Below, piece by piece: positions 17,934 to 27,407 of a stretch of 52,178 nt of DNA. The stretch lies in contig ONLG01000013.1 in NCBI GenBank assembly GCA_900318625.1, positions 1-52,178 on the forward strand, read 5' to 3'. Origin of the DNA: an uncultured Prevotella sp. Lineage in GTDB: Bacteria; Bacteroidota; Bacteroidia; Bacteroidales; Bacteroidaceae. The translations under genes were made by a program, and so were the position numbers. How positions within the stretch are numbered: the stretch's first letter is position 1; each line of letters begins with the position of its first letter. The notes beneath the pieces are model-generated. The model had not been told where the DNA came from. It searched no databases and saw nothing but the letters and a program-made list of their open reading frames with translations.

Positions 17934-18806
17934 CTATCCTATGATTTTTTCGTCCAACAACTCTTTGATCATTCCCTCAATATCGGCATCCGAAGCCGTC
18001 AGCGTTTTAGACTCCTTGGCCTGGAAGACAATGTTCTTCACGGCCTTCACCTTTGTGGGCGAACCACTCAGACCGCACTGCGAAGCATCGCCGTCCACGT
18101 CGGCCACCGACCACTGGTTCAAGGTGAGCTCCGGGCGCTCGTCGTAGAGATAATCGTAGGGCGTTCCCTCGGCAGGGCGCTCCATAGGACAGGTGGCACG
18201 CTTGTACTTCATCACCAGACGGGCGTTCTGCGGACGACACGGAGCAGCACTGCCGTTGACCGTTACGACTACGGGCAGCGGAGCCTCAACGGTCTCCACT
18301 CCACCGTCGATTACGCGACGGATGGTGGCCTTGCCGTCTTCAACCTTCTGTATCTCCTCAGCGTATGTCACCTGGTTCAGTCCCAGCTTCTGGGCTACCT
18401 GCGGTCCCACCTGTGCAGTGTCGCCGTCGATGGCCTGACGACCACCAATCACCATGTCCACGTCGCCAATCTTCTTGATGGCTGTGGCCAAGGCATACGA
18501 TGTAGCCAGCGTGTCGGCACCGGCAAACAGACGGTCGGTGAGAAGCCAACCGGTGTCGGCACCACGGTAAAGACCCTGACGGATAATCTCGCCAGCACGT
18601 GGAGGACCCATTGTAAGTATTCCTACTGTGGAACCCGGATGCTGCTCTTTCAATCGGAGAGCCTGCTCCAGGGCATTCAAATCTTCGGGATTGAAGATAG
18701 CAGGCAAGGCGGCACGGTTCACTGTGCCCTCGGCAGTCATCGCATCCTTGCCCACATTACGAGTGTCTGGCACCTGTTTAGCCAGAACAACAATCTTTAA
18801 TGCCAT
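17934..18806 (-). CDS. etfB: Electron transfer flavoprotein beta subunit
   Basis: 290 residues starting MALKIVVLAKQVPDT. Family motifs include FNPEDLNALEQALRLKE, VGILTMGPPRA and GRQAIDGDTAQVGPQ. The longer 290-residue form is common in anaerobes. EtfB binds AMP or, in bifurcating types, a second FAD, and forms a heterodimer with EtfA. Whether this ETF bifurcates cannot be decided from the sequence by eye. It is the first gene of the operon, with a consensus promoter about 80 bp upstream. Confidence 0.94.
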   Translation of the reverse strand: MALKIVVLAKQVPDTRNVGKDAMTAEGTVNRAALPAIFNPEDLNALEQALRLKEQHPGSTVGILTMGPPRAGEIIRQGLYRGADTGWLLTDRLFAGADTLATSYALATAIKKIGDVDMVIGGRQAIDGDTAQVGPQVAQKLGLNQVTYAEEIQKVEDGKATIRRVIDGGVETVEAPLPVVVTVNGSAAPCRPQNARLVMKYKRATCPMERPAEGTPYDYLYDERPELTLNQWSVADVDGDASQCGLSGSPTKVKAVKNIVFQAKESKTLTASDADIEGMIKELLDEKIIG

Positions 18807-18886
18807 AAAATATGTATTTATTGGTTGTCTTGTTACCTATATAATATAAGGTGGGGCGTTAAAAATCTGTTTTTGCAAAAACGCTG

Positions 18887-18917
18887 CAAAGTTAACCTTT
18901 TTTATCCGACTGCCAAA
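18887..18917 (-). promoter_or_regulatory. Bacteroidetes-type promoter for the etfB operon
   Basis: On the minus strand TTTG (18914-18917), a 19-base spacer and TAACTTTG (18887-18894) match TTTG-N19-TAnnTTTG exactly. The predicted leader to the etfB ATG is about 75 bases. It lies just past the susF terminator. Confidence 0.82.
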
Positions 18918-18970
18918 ATTATCGCACAAAAAGCAGCCTATCATGCACACTAACAATCTTTTGTGCATAT

Positions 18971-19005
18971 AAAAGCGAGGCACAACCACAGTGGTTGTGC
19001 CTCGC
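18971..19005 (-). terminator. Rho-independent terminator of the susCDEF operon
   Basis: A perfect 15-bp stem (GCGAGGCACAACCAC with its complement, 18975-19005, almost no loop) is followed on the minus strand by TTTT. It lies 35 bp past the susF stop and separates the sus operon from the etfB promoter. Confidence 0.9.
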
Positions 19006-19039
19006 CTTGAGATTATTTACTGTCCGTTAGACACGGTGT

Positions 19040-20473
19040 TTAGTCTTGGTAGGTGATTGTTGCATAGCTCTTGCCGTTGCAAGTAGGATAGAACTTGATA
19101 GTTGCAGTACCTGCCTTCTCAACCGGTAAGTTGGTGTTTGAACCGTTAATGATGTTGTCCCAGCTACCGCCCCAGTTTCCTGTTGCATCATCCCAGTCGT
19201 CATTGCCACGGAACTTCAGCTCATAGCCTGCACCACCCTTCAAGGTTGTGGTAATTACCCAGCATTTCTCAGTGGTATCCCATTCCATTGGAGTGCTGGC
19301 ATCCCAGCCTTGTTCTGTGGCAGAGCCAATAATGCCCACAGTGGTAATCGGAGTAAGCTCGTAGGTAAGTGCTGACAGAACAACCTTTGCTGCATAGAAG
19401 CCTACATCGGCATTAAGGTTACCAGCCTGAGGCATAAGTGTACCCGGTGTACCTCCGTCACCCCAATCGGGAGCATCCCAGTTGGTTTCCTGTGAACGGA
19501 ACTTGAATTCTCCATCGAGATACATGAAGCCTTGGTAGGTACCAGTATTGTCATCAGTAAGAACGAGCGGATTTGCTGGTGAGCCCCATCCGTTGCCATT
19601 ACCAGCCTGCCAGATATAGGTAGCATAGTTTACAGCCTCGATGGTATACTTGTAGTTCATCATGTCGATAGTGAACTTGTAGAGTCCGGGCTCCTTGATG
19701 CGTCCAGCCTGAGGACTTGACGTAGTCAATGCACCCTCGAAGCTTGGGTCGCCATTCTCTATTGTACCTACGACACCGTCTTTGCCTTCCTTCCAGAAGT
19801 CACCTTCGTAGTTGTTGGCAGGAATAATCTTCCAATACCAGTCAGATGTTTTTTCTTCGGTTGCCTTAACCTCTACAGTAATAGTGAATGTCGGGTTCTC
19901 GTAAACGTCACCGCCGCCAATCTGGCTGAACTTGTGGGCACCTACTACATCCCATCCACTGCTCTCGCTTGTCTTATAGAAGTCACCAACAAGGTAGTAG
20001 CCACCGGCATCAATGAACGGTGCATCGGGCTTAGCCTTTACAAAGAAGCCTTCAGAAGTATAGCGCACCTTGGTAGACTCGTTACCTATGAACGCATTAA
20101 CCTTAGCAATAATGTCATTAACCTTAGGAGCTTTTCCGTAGGTAGACTCTACGAAAGCCTTGAAGTCGGGATAAGACATTGTTCCATCGTCATTGAGTGG
20201 GAACTCAGTGCCATCAAGATTGATTGTATACTTCAGTTTGCTTGCCTCAATCGAAGTGGTAGGAGCAACCAGTGTACAAACCTGAACGAGCTGGGTTCCC
20301 TCTTCAATCTCAGCGAAATCAATGACGTCAACAGCTGACACGCTACCTTCGCCAAATGTAACGGTAGCTCCCTGGGTATTGGTAGCCTGCTGCTTCCAGT
20401 CGCCGAAGTCCTCGTTACAAGCCGACAGTGCCAGCATTGCAAGTCCGGCAAATAAATATGATTTTAATTTCAT
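19040..20473 (-). CDS. SusF/SusE-family outer-membrane lipoprotein (starch-binding type)
   Basis: 477 residues. The signal peptide ends in a lipobox (LALSAC, Cys19). The N-terminal region (DFGDWKQQ, then TFGEGSVSAVDVIDFA) resembles the first Ig-like domain of SusE/SusF, and three repeat-like beta modules follow, each with Trp-rich motifs (YYLVGDFYKTSESSGWD, YIWQAGNGNGWG, VGIIGSATEQGWD) that look like the carbohydrate-binding modules of SusF. In Bacteroides thetaiotaomicron SusE and SusF are surface starch-binding lipoproteins. It is the last gene of the operon, 77 bp after susE with a stem-loop in the gap. The ligand here is inferred by family only. Confidence 0.82.
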   Translation of the reverse strand: MKLKSYLFAGLAMLALSACNEDFGDWKQQATNTQGATVTFGEGSVSAVDVIDFAEIEEGTQLVQVCTLVAPTTSIEASKLKYTINLDGTEFPLNDDGTMSYPDFKAFVESTYGKAPKVNDIIAKVNAFIGNESTKVRYTSEGFFVKAKPDAPFIDAGGYYLVGDFYKTSESSGWDVVGAHKFSQIGGGDVYENPTFTITVEVKATEEKTSDWYWKIIPANNYEGDFWKEGKDGVVGTIENGDPSFEGALTTSSPQAGRIKEPGLYKFTIDMMNYKYTIEAVNYATYIWQAGNGNGWGSPANPLVLTDDNTGTYQGFMYLDGEFKFRSQETNWDAPDWGDGGTPGTLMPQAGNLNADVGFYAAKVVLSALTYELTPITTVGIIGSATEQGWDASTPMEWDTTEKCWVITTTLKGGAGYELKFRGNDDWDDATGNWGGSWDNIINGSNTNLPVEKAGTATIKFYPTCNGKSYATITYQD

Positions 20474-20496
20474 AATCGTTGTAATGTTTTAAAGTG

Positions 20497-20521
20497 GGGG
20501 AAGGAGAAGCACCCCTTCCCC
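20497..20521 (-). other. Stem-loop in the susE-susF gap
   Basis: GGGGAAGG (20497-20504) pairs with CCTTCCCC (20514-20521) around a 9-base loop. There is no T run after it on the minus strand, so it is more likely an mRNA stability or processing element than a terminator. Confidence 0.5.
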
Positions 20522-20550
20522 GCGATTATTGTTTTAAATTCTTAGTCGGC

Positions 20551-21711
20551 TTATTCAACCTCTACAAAGTGGTAAGCACCTGTGATGTCGTTGAAGAACA
20601 CCTTGTAGGTACCAGGAGTAACTTTGATGGCAGCTCCGCCAACAGTAGAAATACCGTACGGGAAGGCCTCGGTGCCCCATGTAGTGCCATCGCCAGCCTT
20701 GAAGTTCATAGCTGTATTTGCACTTACGGTAACGTTAGCAGCATACCAGTCGTGGTTCTCATGCTCAGCAGATACAGGATCCATAGCTGTTTCACCAATA
20801 CTCATTGATGCATAGGCTACTATAGGCTCATCTGGTTCATACTTCTCAGCCTTGAGCTCATGCTCTGCGGTGTTGAGAGTCAGACGATAGAAGCCAGACT
20901 CAGAGCAGCCAATGTTGCCTGGGTCGTCGCCGCCGTCACGGTACTGGAAGCCGCCGCCATCGGTAATGTTACCACCACAGATACCGAAGTTCCAGTTCTC
21001 AAGACCCTTAGGAGCGATAATCTTGAATTCGCCAGAGAGGAAATAGCCTACATACTCGATTGTACCGTCACCAGTGAACTTGTTGTAGGTCTCACCCTTC
21101 TTAACATACATAGGTACCATACCAGTACCAACGTCGTCAAGAGAGTTCTTCCAGTGATTGGTAGCAATATTGGCACCTGTGAGATACCAGAACTGCGGCA
21201 GGCTCTCCTTGAGGTAGTAAGGATAGACATAGATCTTCTGAGCATTAGAGCGCACGGCTGTTGCCATACTCTCGGCATGTGACAGGTTGGCCACCATGCG
21301 CACCGTAACAGGCACGGGAGTAGTCTTGTCAACGTCTTCTGGCGTGCTCCAGCCCTTGAGCTTCATAACTCCAAGGTCCATCTCAGTGGTCACGCAATCG
21401 TAGGTAATACTGTTGCCCTTGGTATCAAGAGTAAAGATCTCGTCTTCAGCAGCATCTTCGAAGTTGTCAGCCAGCGTCATTTCCATCCAGTAAGACGTTT
21501 CTGTCGGGAAGGAATAGTTTGGCGCAGCCTGAGCTTTGAACTGTATGGATGAGCTGTTTTCCAGGTCAATGACATTCTCACCGAACTCTGGAGCTAACAG
21601 CGTGAAACCATTAGGCATTATGAGTGTGGGATTGTCGTCGCGGTCGCTCTCGCAAGAAGAGAGTGCGACAAGACCCATCAACAACGATGCCATTATACTT
21701 AGCTTTTTCAT
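20551..21711 (-). CDS. SusE-family outer-membrane lipoprotein
   Basis: 386 residues with a lipoprotein signal (LVALSSC, Cys20). The N-terminal Ig-like domain carries the SusE block FTLLAPEFGENVIDLENSSSI, and the rest holds beta-rich modules with the pattern FWYLTGANIATNHW and a C-terminal GTYKVFFNDITGAYHFVEV strand pair, as in starch-binding SusE/F modules. It sits 28 bp after susD, which supports a surface glycan-binding role next to the SusCD transporter. Confidence 0.82.
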   Translation of the reverse strand: MKKLSIMASLLMGLVALSSCESDRDDNPTLIMPNGFTLLAPEFGENVIDLENSSSIQFKAQAAPNYSFPTETSYWMEMTLADNFEDAAEDEIFTLDTKGNSITYDCVTTEMDLGVMKLKGWSTPEDVDKTTPVPVTVRMVANLSHAESMATAVRSNAQKIYVYPYYLKESLPQFWYLTGANIATNHWKNSLDDVGTGMVPMYVKKGETYNKFTGDGTIEYVGYFLSGEFKIIAPKGLENWNFGICGGNITDGGGFQYRDGGDDPGNIGCSESGFYRLTLNTAEHELKAEKYEPDEPIVAYASMSIGETAMDPVSAEHENHDWYAANVTVSANTAMNFKAGDGTTWGTEAFPYGISTVGGAAIKVTPGTYKVFFNDITGAYHFVEVE

Positions 21712-21739
21712 ATTTCTTCTAAATTATAATGTTATGTGA

Positions 21740-23323
21740 TTAGTAACCAGGATTCTGCTTGAGGTTGCTGTTAGCGTTCAAGTCGCTGTTAGGTATCGGG
21801 AAGATATTGAGGTGAGAGTCAAAGGCAGCACCAGTCTCTGCGCCTCCCATCCATTCCCACAAATAGGTAGACTGGCCACCATACTTGTTGAAGCGGATGA
21901 GGTCCATGCGGCGACGGCCTTCGAAGCCGAACTCACGCGACCACTCAGAGCAGAGGTACTCAAGGTCTACAGTTGTAAGGCTGGCAGTAGACTTGTTGGC
22001 ACGCTCCTGAAGAGCCTTCACCTTGGCAATACCATCGGCAGTACAGCTTCCGCCATTCAGACGGGCATCAGCCTCTGCGTATGTCAGGTAAGCCTCAGCA
22101 ACACGCATTACCGGGAAGTCGGTGTCTACGAACTGTGTGTGGTGGGCTGCACTACCATCAGCATGGAAGTTGAGGAACTTGATGTAAGAGAATCCCTTTT
22201 TGAAGTCGCTCTCCTTGGTGATGTGAAGTGTACGTCCGTCCGTATAGAACAAGGCACGGTCGTCACCCGCAGCGGCTGCTACAGCAACTGGGTCGTTTGA
22301 CGTTGGGGCTCCACCGCCAGGGAAGAACTGCTGTACGAACTGCGGGCGAGCGTGGTTACCACCCCAGTTTTCTGACGTACCAGTCTTGTAGTCACCATTG
22401 TTGGTAGAAGCGATGAGGAACAGGCTGCCACCCCATGTCTGCGTGCGCACACCGTCGTGGATTGCGGGAAGGATGATTTCGTTCTGAGCTCCGTTGGCAT
22501 CGTTGTCGCCCATGAAGAGGAGCTGATAAGCAGAGTAGGCACCCTTGCCAGCTGTTACGAGGCTGTAGCTGCTGTTGATAACCTTTTCGGCATAGTCCTT
22601 GGCATCCTGCCAGCGGGCAGTACCAGTGTACACCTGGGCATTCAGATAGATACGGGCAAGAAGCATCTCGGCAGCAACCTTGTCGGCACGTCCGTAGGCG
22701 GCGCGTGTTTCAGGCAGCACGTCGGCACTCTCAGCCTCTCCGATGATAGCCTTGAGCTCGCTCTCAACAAAGTTGAAAATCTCGGCACGAGTGTACTGTG
22801 GAGCCGGCTCGATAGAAACGGTTGTCATAAACGGCACGTTTCCGAAGAGGTCCATCAGATAAGAGTAGTACAGGGCGCGCATGAAACGAGCCTCGGCACG
22901 CTTCTGTGAATCGTCAGGCACCTGAGCAAGATATTCGTTGGCCAGAGTGATACCGAAATAGAAACGGTAGTAGAGAGCCTGCATCATAGGATGGGTGTCG
23001 CTCCAAGAATTATGGTTGAACTCAGGAATACCTGGGTCACCCCATACACAATGAGCCTCATCGGTGGTGAGCTCATTGGCATTCCACAACTGACGCACGA
23101 GGTTTGATGTACCCTCATCAATATCGTCGATATCGCCATTGCCAGCAGGACCACTCTGTCCTGTGACAACCATGTTGGCATATATCTTGTTTAACAATGC
23201 GTCGCTGTTCAAATCTGGAACCTGCTGCGGGTTGATGTTCTCAACATCCAAATCGCCTACACACGAGGCAAAGCCCAGTGACAGAAGTGCGACGGCAGCC
23301 GGTATTATGTTTTTGAATTTCAT
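21740..23323 (-). CDS. SusD-family (RagB/SusD) nutrient-binding outer-membrane lipoprotein
   Basis: 527 residues. The lipobox is SLGFASC (Cys21). SusD family features are the N-terminal LLNKIYANMVVTGQ helix, TDEAHCVWGDPG, RFMRALYYSYLMDLFGNVPFM (the helical TPR block), MLLARIYLNAQVYTG and the C-terminal RREFGFEGRRRMDLIRFNKYG-like stretch (SREFGFEGRRRMDLIRF). It forms the lid of the SusC barrel. It follows susC by 35 bp. Confidence 0.94.
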   Translation of the reverse strand: MKFKNIIPAAVALLSLGFASCVGDLDVENINPQQVPDLNSDALLNKIYANMVVTGQSGPAGNGDIDDIDEGTSNLVRQLWNANELTTDEAHCVWGDPGIPEFNHNSWSDTHPMMQALYYRFYFGITLANEYLAQVPDDSQKRAEARFMRALYYSYLMDLFGNVPFMTTVSIEPAPQYTRAEIFNFVESELKAIIGEAESADVLPETRAAYGRADKVAAEMLLARIYLNAQVYTGTARWQDAKDYAEKVINSSYSLVTAGKGAYSAYQLLFMGDNDANGAQNEIILPAIHDGVRTQTWGGSLFLIASTNNGDYKTGTSENWGGNHARPQFVQQFFPGGGAPTSNDPVAVAAAAGDDRALFYTDGRTLHITKESDFKKGFSYIKFLNFHADGSAAHHTQFVDTDFPVMRVAEAYLTYAEADARLNGGSCTADGIAKVKALQERANKSTASLTTVDLEYLCSEWSREFGFEGRRRMDLIRFNKYGGQSTYLWEWMGGAETGAAFDSHLNIFPIPNSDLNANSNLKQNPGY

Positions 23324-23358
23324 AAGTCGAATTATTTTTTAATCGTTGATTGAGCAAT

Positions 23359-26300
23359 TTAGAAGTTCAGGTTCAGACCGAGGACGGTTGTGAATGGACG
23401 CGGATAGAGGTTGTTGTCGATACCACTCGGAATTTCCGGGTCGATGCCCTTGTACTTGGTGATAGTAAAGACGTTCTGTACGGTAGCGTATACACGACCG
23501 CTGATACCGCCATAGTTGCCACCCTTGAACAGTCCTGAGAACGAGTAGCCCAGCGTGATGTTGTCCATCTTCAGGAACGAAGCGTTCTGCACGAAATAGT
23601 CAGAATAGTACTGTTCTGTGAGAGGATTGGTAAATCCGAGCTCTACAGCCTCAACAGGACGGTTGGTCAGATAGTTCAGTGCATAGATGATACCCGAGCC
23701 AACGTTGATTGGACCAGCCTGGTTGTCGTTGTAAACGTAGTTGCCGAGGCTTGCACGCATTGAGAAGCTCAAATCCCAGTTCTTGTACATGAACTTCGAG
23801 CCGAGACCCATTGTCACGTCAGCAGCTGGCTTGTAGTAGAAATACTTGTCGCCACTGTCGATACGTCCGTTGCCGTTGCGGTCAACGTATGTGTTAGGAA
23901 TAGGATTGCCTGCCTGGTCGTATGCCTGCTGGTATACATAGAACGAGCTTGCGGGATGGCCTACTGCATGGGCCTGGATGTTACCACCTGTACCTGCGCT
24001 GATACCACCAGTCTCTACATAGTAGTTGTCGTCGTTGCTTCCTACGAGCTCATCAATCTTGTTCTTGTTGTAGGTGAAGTTGTATGTCAGCTCCCAACGG
24101 AAGTCGGTAGTCTGGATAGGACGAACAGTAGCAGCAAACTCGAAACCGGTGTTGTGCAGCGAACCGATGTTGCTGGTCAGCTTGTTGCGGAAGTTGCTAC
24201 CTGCAGGGATAAATACTGTGTTGATCAGGTCCTTGGTCTTGCGGTAGTACCAGTCGAAGTTGAACATCAGACGGTCGCGCAGGAAGCTCAGGTCGAGACC
24301 GGCGTTCCAGGTAGTGGTCTTCTCCCAGGTAAGGTCGGGATTGATTGCATCCGGACGATAGGTTGTACCGTTGGCGAGTGCGATGTCATAGTATGCGTGG
24401 TCAACGTTTGGAGTGTAGGTAGCGATGTAGGTATAGTCGCCGATACCTTCCTGCTGACCAGTGATACCCCAACCCAGACGCAGTTTCATGTCGTTGATAG
24501 GCTCAACATCCTTCAGGAAGCTCTCTTCCTTCATCTTCCATGCAAGAGCTACAGATGGGAATGTACCCCACTTGTGGCCTTTCGAGAAGCGTGAAGAACC
24601 GTCGGCACGCATGGTAAAGGTGAGGAGATAGCGGTCGAGAAGCGAGTAGTTCAGACGTCCGAAGAACGAAACGAGGTAGTTCTCAGTTTCATACTTGGTC
24701 TCGGTGGTAGGAGCATTATACTCTGTGCCAGCCAGATTGATTTTTTCCTTTACCGTACCGTCAGGATTGAGGATGTCCTGGGTGGCCTTGCTCGTCATTG
24801 GATACACGCCAGAGCCGTACCAGTCGGTCTTCTTGTGGAAGTGCTGCCACTCATAACCTGCCATAACGTCGAAGTGATGGGCGTCGCTGAAGTCCTTCAT
24901 GTACTGAGCGTATGCGTTGAACGAGAGGTTGTAGGTATTCTGCTTTGTCCAGTTGTTCCATCCGAAGTAGTTGTTGCCAGTCGAGTACTTGCTGATTTCG
25001 GTGGTCTGCTTACCTGTAGAAACGTCGGCACCGAGGTTAACGTGCAAGTGCAGGTCTTCGAGTCCGTGGATAGAGTAGTCGGCTTCAAAGTTGCCCACGA
25101 ATGTCTTAGAGGTAGCTCTGTCATTCTTCAGCTCAAGCAGTGACACAGGGTTTGTTGTGGCGTTACGGTTGTTGGTCTGCACCCATGTCGGGTCGGTGTA
25201 TGTAGCGTCAGCATACCACTGTGCATAGCCGCCGAAGTACTTGTTGTAGATTACGTTGTCCGAAGCCATGATGGGCTTGGTAGGATCCATGTAGCGTGCT
25301 GCTCCGATAGCTCCACCGTCAGCATAGCGGTTCTTGGCAATCATGCCCTTACCGTTGATGTTGAGTTTCAGGTGGTCAGCAAAGAGCGACGGAGAGAGGT
25401 TCAAGCTGGCGGTGTAGCGCTCAAACTTGGATGTCTTCACGATACCCTGGTTGTTGGTGTAGCCCAGAGAAACGCGGTAAGGCATGTTCTTGAAGCCTCC
25501 TGAAATCGTTACATTATGGTCGGTTGAAACCGCCGTGCGGTATATCTGCTTTTGCCAGTCAGTATCCGCAAACTGCTGATCACCTATATTATAATGTCCT
25601 TTGTATGTCTGGAAGTTACCATCCTTGTCATACACAGCCTCAACACCAGGAACCTCAACGGGGTCGCCATTGTTGTAGTAGAACTGTTCGTCTGACTGTG
25701 TCATAGGATACCATCCCAGAGCCTTGTAAGCCTCGCTGTCCTCGCCATAGAGGTTCTTCACGAACTCACGATACTCGGCACCGTTCATCGATGGAATGGT
25801 CTTTTTCTTAGTAGAAATAGACACGTTTCCGTTGTAGCTGATCTTTGGCTTCTGCCCCGAGCGTCCCTTCTTGGTGGTGATGATAATCACACCGTTAGAT
25901 GCACGCGAACCGTAGATAGCTGTTGCCGAAGCGTCCTTCAGTACGGTGAAGCTCTCGATGTCGTTAGGGTTAACCATTGACAGTGGGTTGGAAAGTCCCT
26001 GCACACCGTAGTTGTCCATAGCCAGACCGTCGATAACGATCAGAGGGTCGTTAGATGCGTTCAGTGACGAACCACCACGGATACGGATCTGTGCGCCACC
26101 ACCAGGTGTACCGTCGTTAGAGATAACGCTCACACCGGCAATCTTACCGCTGATCATGTCCTGGGCATTGGTCTGGAGACCGTGGTTCATGTCATCGGGC
26201 TTGATGGCTGTCACCGAACCGGTGAGGTCGTTCTTCTTTGCCCTACCGTAACCGATAACGACAACGTCGTTGAGCACCTTGGAGTCTTCCTGCAGTGTCA

Positions 26301-26586
26301 CTACAACGTTCGACGAAGCGGTAACGACTTGCGTGGTGTAGCCTACGTAGCTCACTTGCAGTTTGTCGCCTTGATTACAGTTAAGCGTAAAGTTACCGTC
26401 GATGTCAGTTGCCGCGCCATTGCTCGTTCCCTGAACAAGTACAGTGGCACCGATAATCGGCTCGCCGGTAGCATCCTTAACATGCCCATTGACAGCGATT
26501 TGCTGCGCAATGGCAGAAGCAGAAAGAAGAAGGAAGCACAATGCCGCCAACATTCTTAATGGCATCTTGAATTCTACTTGTTTCAT
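23359..26586 (-). CDS. SusC-family TonB-dependent outer-membrane transporter
   Basis: 1075 residues. After the signal peptide (LCFLLLSASAIAQQ) comes a carboxypeptidase D-like regulatory domain (VNGHVKDATGEPIIGATV, residues about 30-105), a TonB-box region (DVVVIGYGRAKKNDLTGSV), the plug (IRGGSSLNASNDPLIVIDG, then DASATAIYGSRASNGVIIITTKKG) and a 22-strand barrel ending FTTVLGLNLNF. The terminal Phe is typical of outer-membrane barrels. It imports glycans with SusD using TonB energy. The gene heads the susCDEF operon and has an unusually long, structured leader. Confidence 0.95.
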   Translation of the reverse strand: MKQVEFKMPLRMLAALCFLLLSASAIAQQIAVNGHVKDATGEPIIGATVLVQGTSNGAATDIDGNFTLNCNQGDKLQVSYVGYTTQVVTASSNVVVTLQEDSKVLNDVVVIGYGRAKKNDLTGSVTAIKPDDMNHGLQTNAQDMISGKIAGVSVISNDGTPGGGAQIRIRGGSSLNASNDPLIVIDGLAMDNYGVQGLSNPLSMVNPNDIESFTVLKDASATAIYGSRASNGVIIITTKKGRSGQKPKISYNGNVSISTKKKTIPSMNGAEYREFVKNLYGEDSEAYKALGWYPMTQSDEQFYYNNGDPVEVPGVEAVYDKDGNFQTYKGHYNIGDQQFADTDWQKQIYRTAVSTDHNVTISGGFKNMPYRVSLGYTNNQGIVKTSKFERYTASLNLSPSLFADHLKLNINGKGMIAKNRYADGGAIGAARYMDPTKPIMASDNVIYNKYFGGYAQWYADATYTDPTWVQTNNRNATTNPVSLLELKNDRATSKTFVGNFEADYSIHGLEDLHLHVNLGADVSTGKQTTEISKYSTGNNYFGWNNWTKQNTYNLSFNAYAQYMKDFSDAHHFDVMAGYEWQHFHKKTDWYGSGVYPMTSKATQDILNPDGTVKEKINLAGTEYNAPTTETKYETENYLVSFFGRLNYSLLDRYLLTFTMRADGSSRFSKGHKWGTFPSVALAWKMKEESFLKDVEPINDMKLRLGWGITGQQEGIGDYTYIATYTPNVDHAYYDIALANGTTYRPDAINPDLTWEKTTTWNAGLDLSFLRDRLMFNFDWYYRKTKDLINTVFIPAGSNFRNKLTSNIGSLHNTGFEFAATVRPIQTTDFRWELTYNFTYNKNKIDELVGSNDDNYYVETGGISAGTGGNIQAHAVGHPASSFYVYQQAYDQAGNPIPNTYVDRNGNGRIDSGDKYFYYKPAADVTMGLGSKFMYKNWDLSFSMRASLGNYVYNDNQAGPINVGSGIIYALNYLTNRPVEAVELGFTNPLTEQYYSDYFVQNASFLKMDNITLGYSFSGLFKGGNYGGISGRVYATVQNVFTITKYKGIDPEIPSGIDNNLYPRPFTTVLGLNLNF

Positions 26587-26850
26587 CTTGTTTGTTTTTA
26601 ATTATTAGGTTATTGAAATACAGGTTTTTATGTTTTGTTGTTGTTTTCAAAATAAAAGGCGCTCCTGAGCCGACTCTTTTTAGCCAAAATGATGAAGCAG
26701 GAAAAGTCGTTATGCTGCAGATAACGCCCCGGCCAACAGACTCACGTCTGTATGTGATGCCTTTTCTGCGGTTGAGATGATTCACATCAGCTCACCGAAC
26801 CTAATGAATTTAGTTTTTATACATTTATAACTTTTAACGTTGCAAAGATA
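26587..26850 (-). promoter_or_regulatory. Long structured 5' leader of susC with -7 element
   Basis: TATCTTTG (26843-26850, minus strand) fits the TAnnTTTG -7 element, although no TTTG stands at the -33 position. It would give a leader of about 250 bases. The leader contains an isolated hairpin with a GTGA tetraloop (GGTT/AACC, GAG/CTC, TGAT/ATCA; 26770-26801). A closing stem (26761-26769 with 26697-26706, one bulge) then encloses two hairpins: ACAGAC-GTGA-GTCTGT (26736-26751) and CGTTAT/ATAACG (26708-26726). A short GC hairpin (26658-26671) followed by TTTTATTTT resembles an attenuator. Two GNRA loops and a three-way junction suggest a folded regulatory RNA. It matches no riboswitch consensus I know. 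Confidence 0.55.
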
Positions 26851-26949
26851 TAAAATATTTGAGTTTATTTCATTTTGCGATTGAGAAAATATCATTAATT
26901 AGGTTATTTTAACAATTACGACAACTTGATAAATTGCTAACTTTAACTT

Positions 26950-27276
26950 ATGGAAGTACACGAAGCAATCAAAATCATCCGCCTTCAGAAGTCAATAAAC
27001 CAACAAGTTATAGCTGATGCCTTAAATCTTGACGTGGCGATAGTGAGCAACATCGAGAACGGAAAGCGCGATTTGAGGGTCAAAGAACTTAAGATAATCT
27101 CAAATGTGCTTGGCATCTCGCCCGTAGACCTGTTCACCTATCCGGACAAGTACGTGAAACTCTCGCAAAAAGAAGAGGACCAGACCGAGGCTATCCTCCA
27201 AATCAAGCTCACAAAGGAAAAGAAAGACCAGATTATGCGTATGCTCTTCGGGCACGAAAACATAGAGTTCGCATGA
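26950..27276 (+). CDS. XRE-family helix-turn-helix transcriptional regulator
   Basis: 108 residues. The N-terminal HTH_XRE domain spans residues about 6-61: INQQVIADALNLDVAIVSNIENGKRDLRVKELKIIS, given here as the two helices QQVIADALN and VAIVSNIENGKRD. The C-terminal half (KLSQKEEDQTEAILQIKLTKEKKDQIMRMLFG) is helical and probably mediates dimerisation. It is divergent from susC, so it could regulate that operon, but SusR-type and ECF regulators are more usual there. A loose hairpin follows the stop. Confidence 0.85.
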   Translation: MEVHEAIKIIRLQKSINQQVIADALNLDVAIVSNIENGKRDLRVKELKIISNVLGISPVDLFTYPDKYVKLSQKEEDQTEAILQIKLTKEKKDQIMRMLFGHENIEFA

Positions 27277-27296
27277 CAGGGTGCACCGTCCGAATT

Positions 27297-27330
27297 GCTT
27301 GCAGGGCATTGTGCATAGTGCCTTGCAAGC
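27297..27330 (+). terminator. Possible terminator after the XRE regulator
   Basis: GCTTGCAGGGCA (27297-27308) pairs with TGCCTTGCAAGC (27319-27330), a 12-bp stem with one G-T pair, 20 bp past the stop. No strong T run follows on the plus strand, so termination efficiency is uncertain. Confidence 0.5.
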
Positions 27331-27407
27331 CTTAATTGCAGCAACATATTGACAATTGTCCTTAGCTGAAGCCGAGACGAGCCGTGCTCTACAAGCTTCC
27401 GCAAAGT

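Noticed and set aside
26587-26842. Known riboswitch (cobalamin, TPP, SAM) upstream of susC
   Set aside because: None of the conserved core motifs of these classes is present.
26938-26945. TAACTTTA as promoter of the XRE gene
   Set aside because: No -33 element at the right distance and the start site would fall on the ATG.
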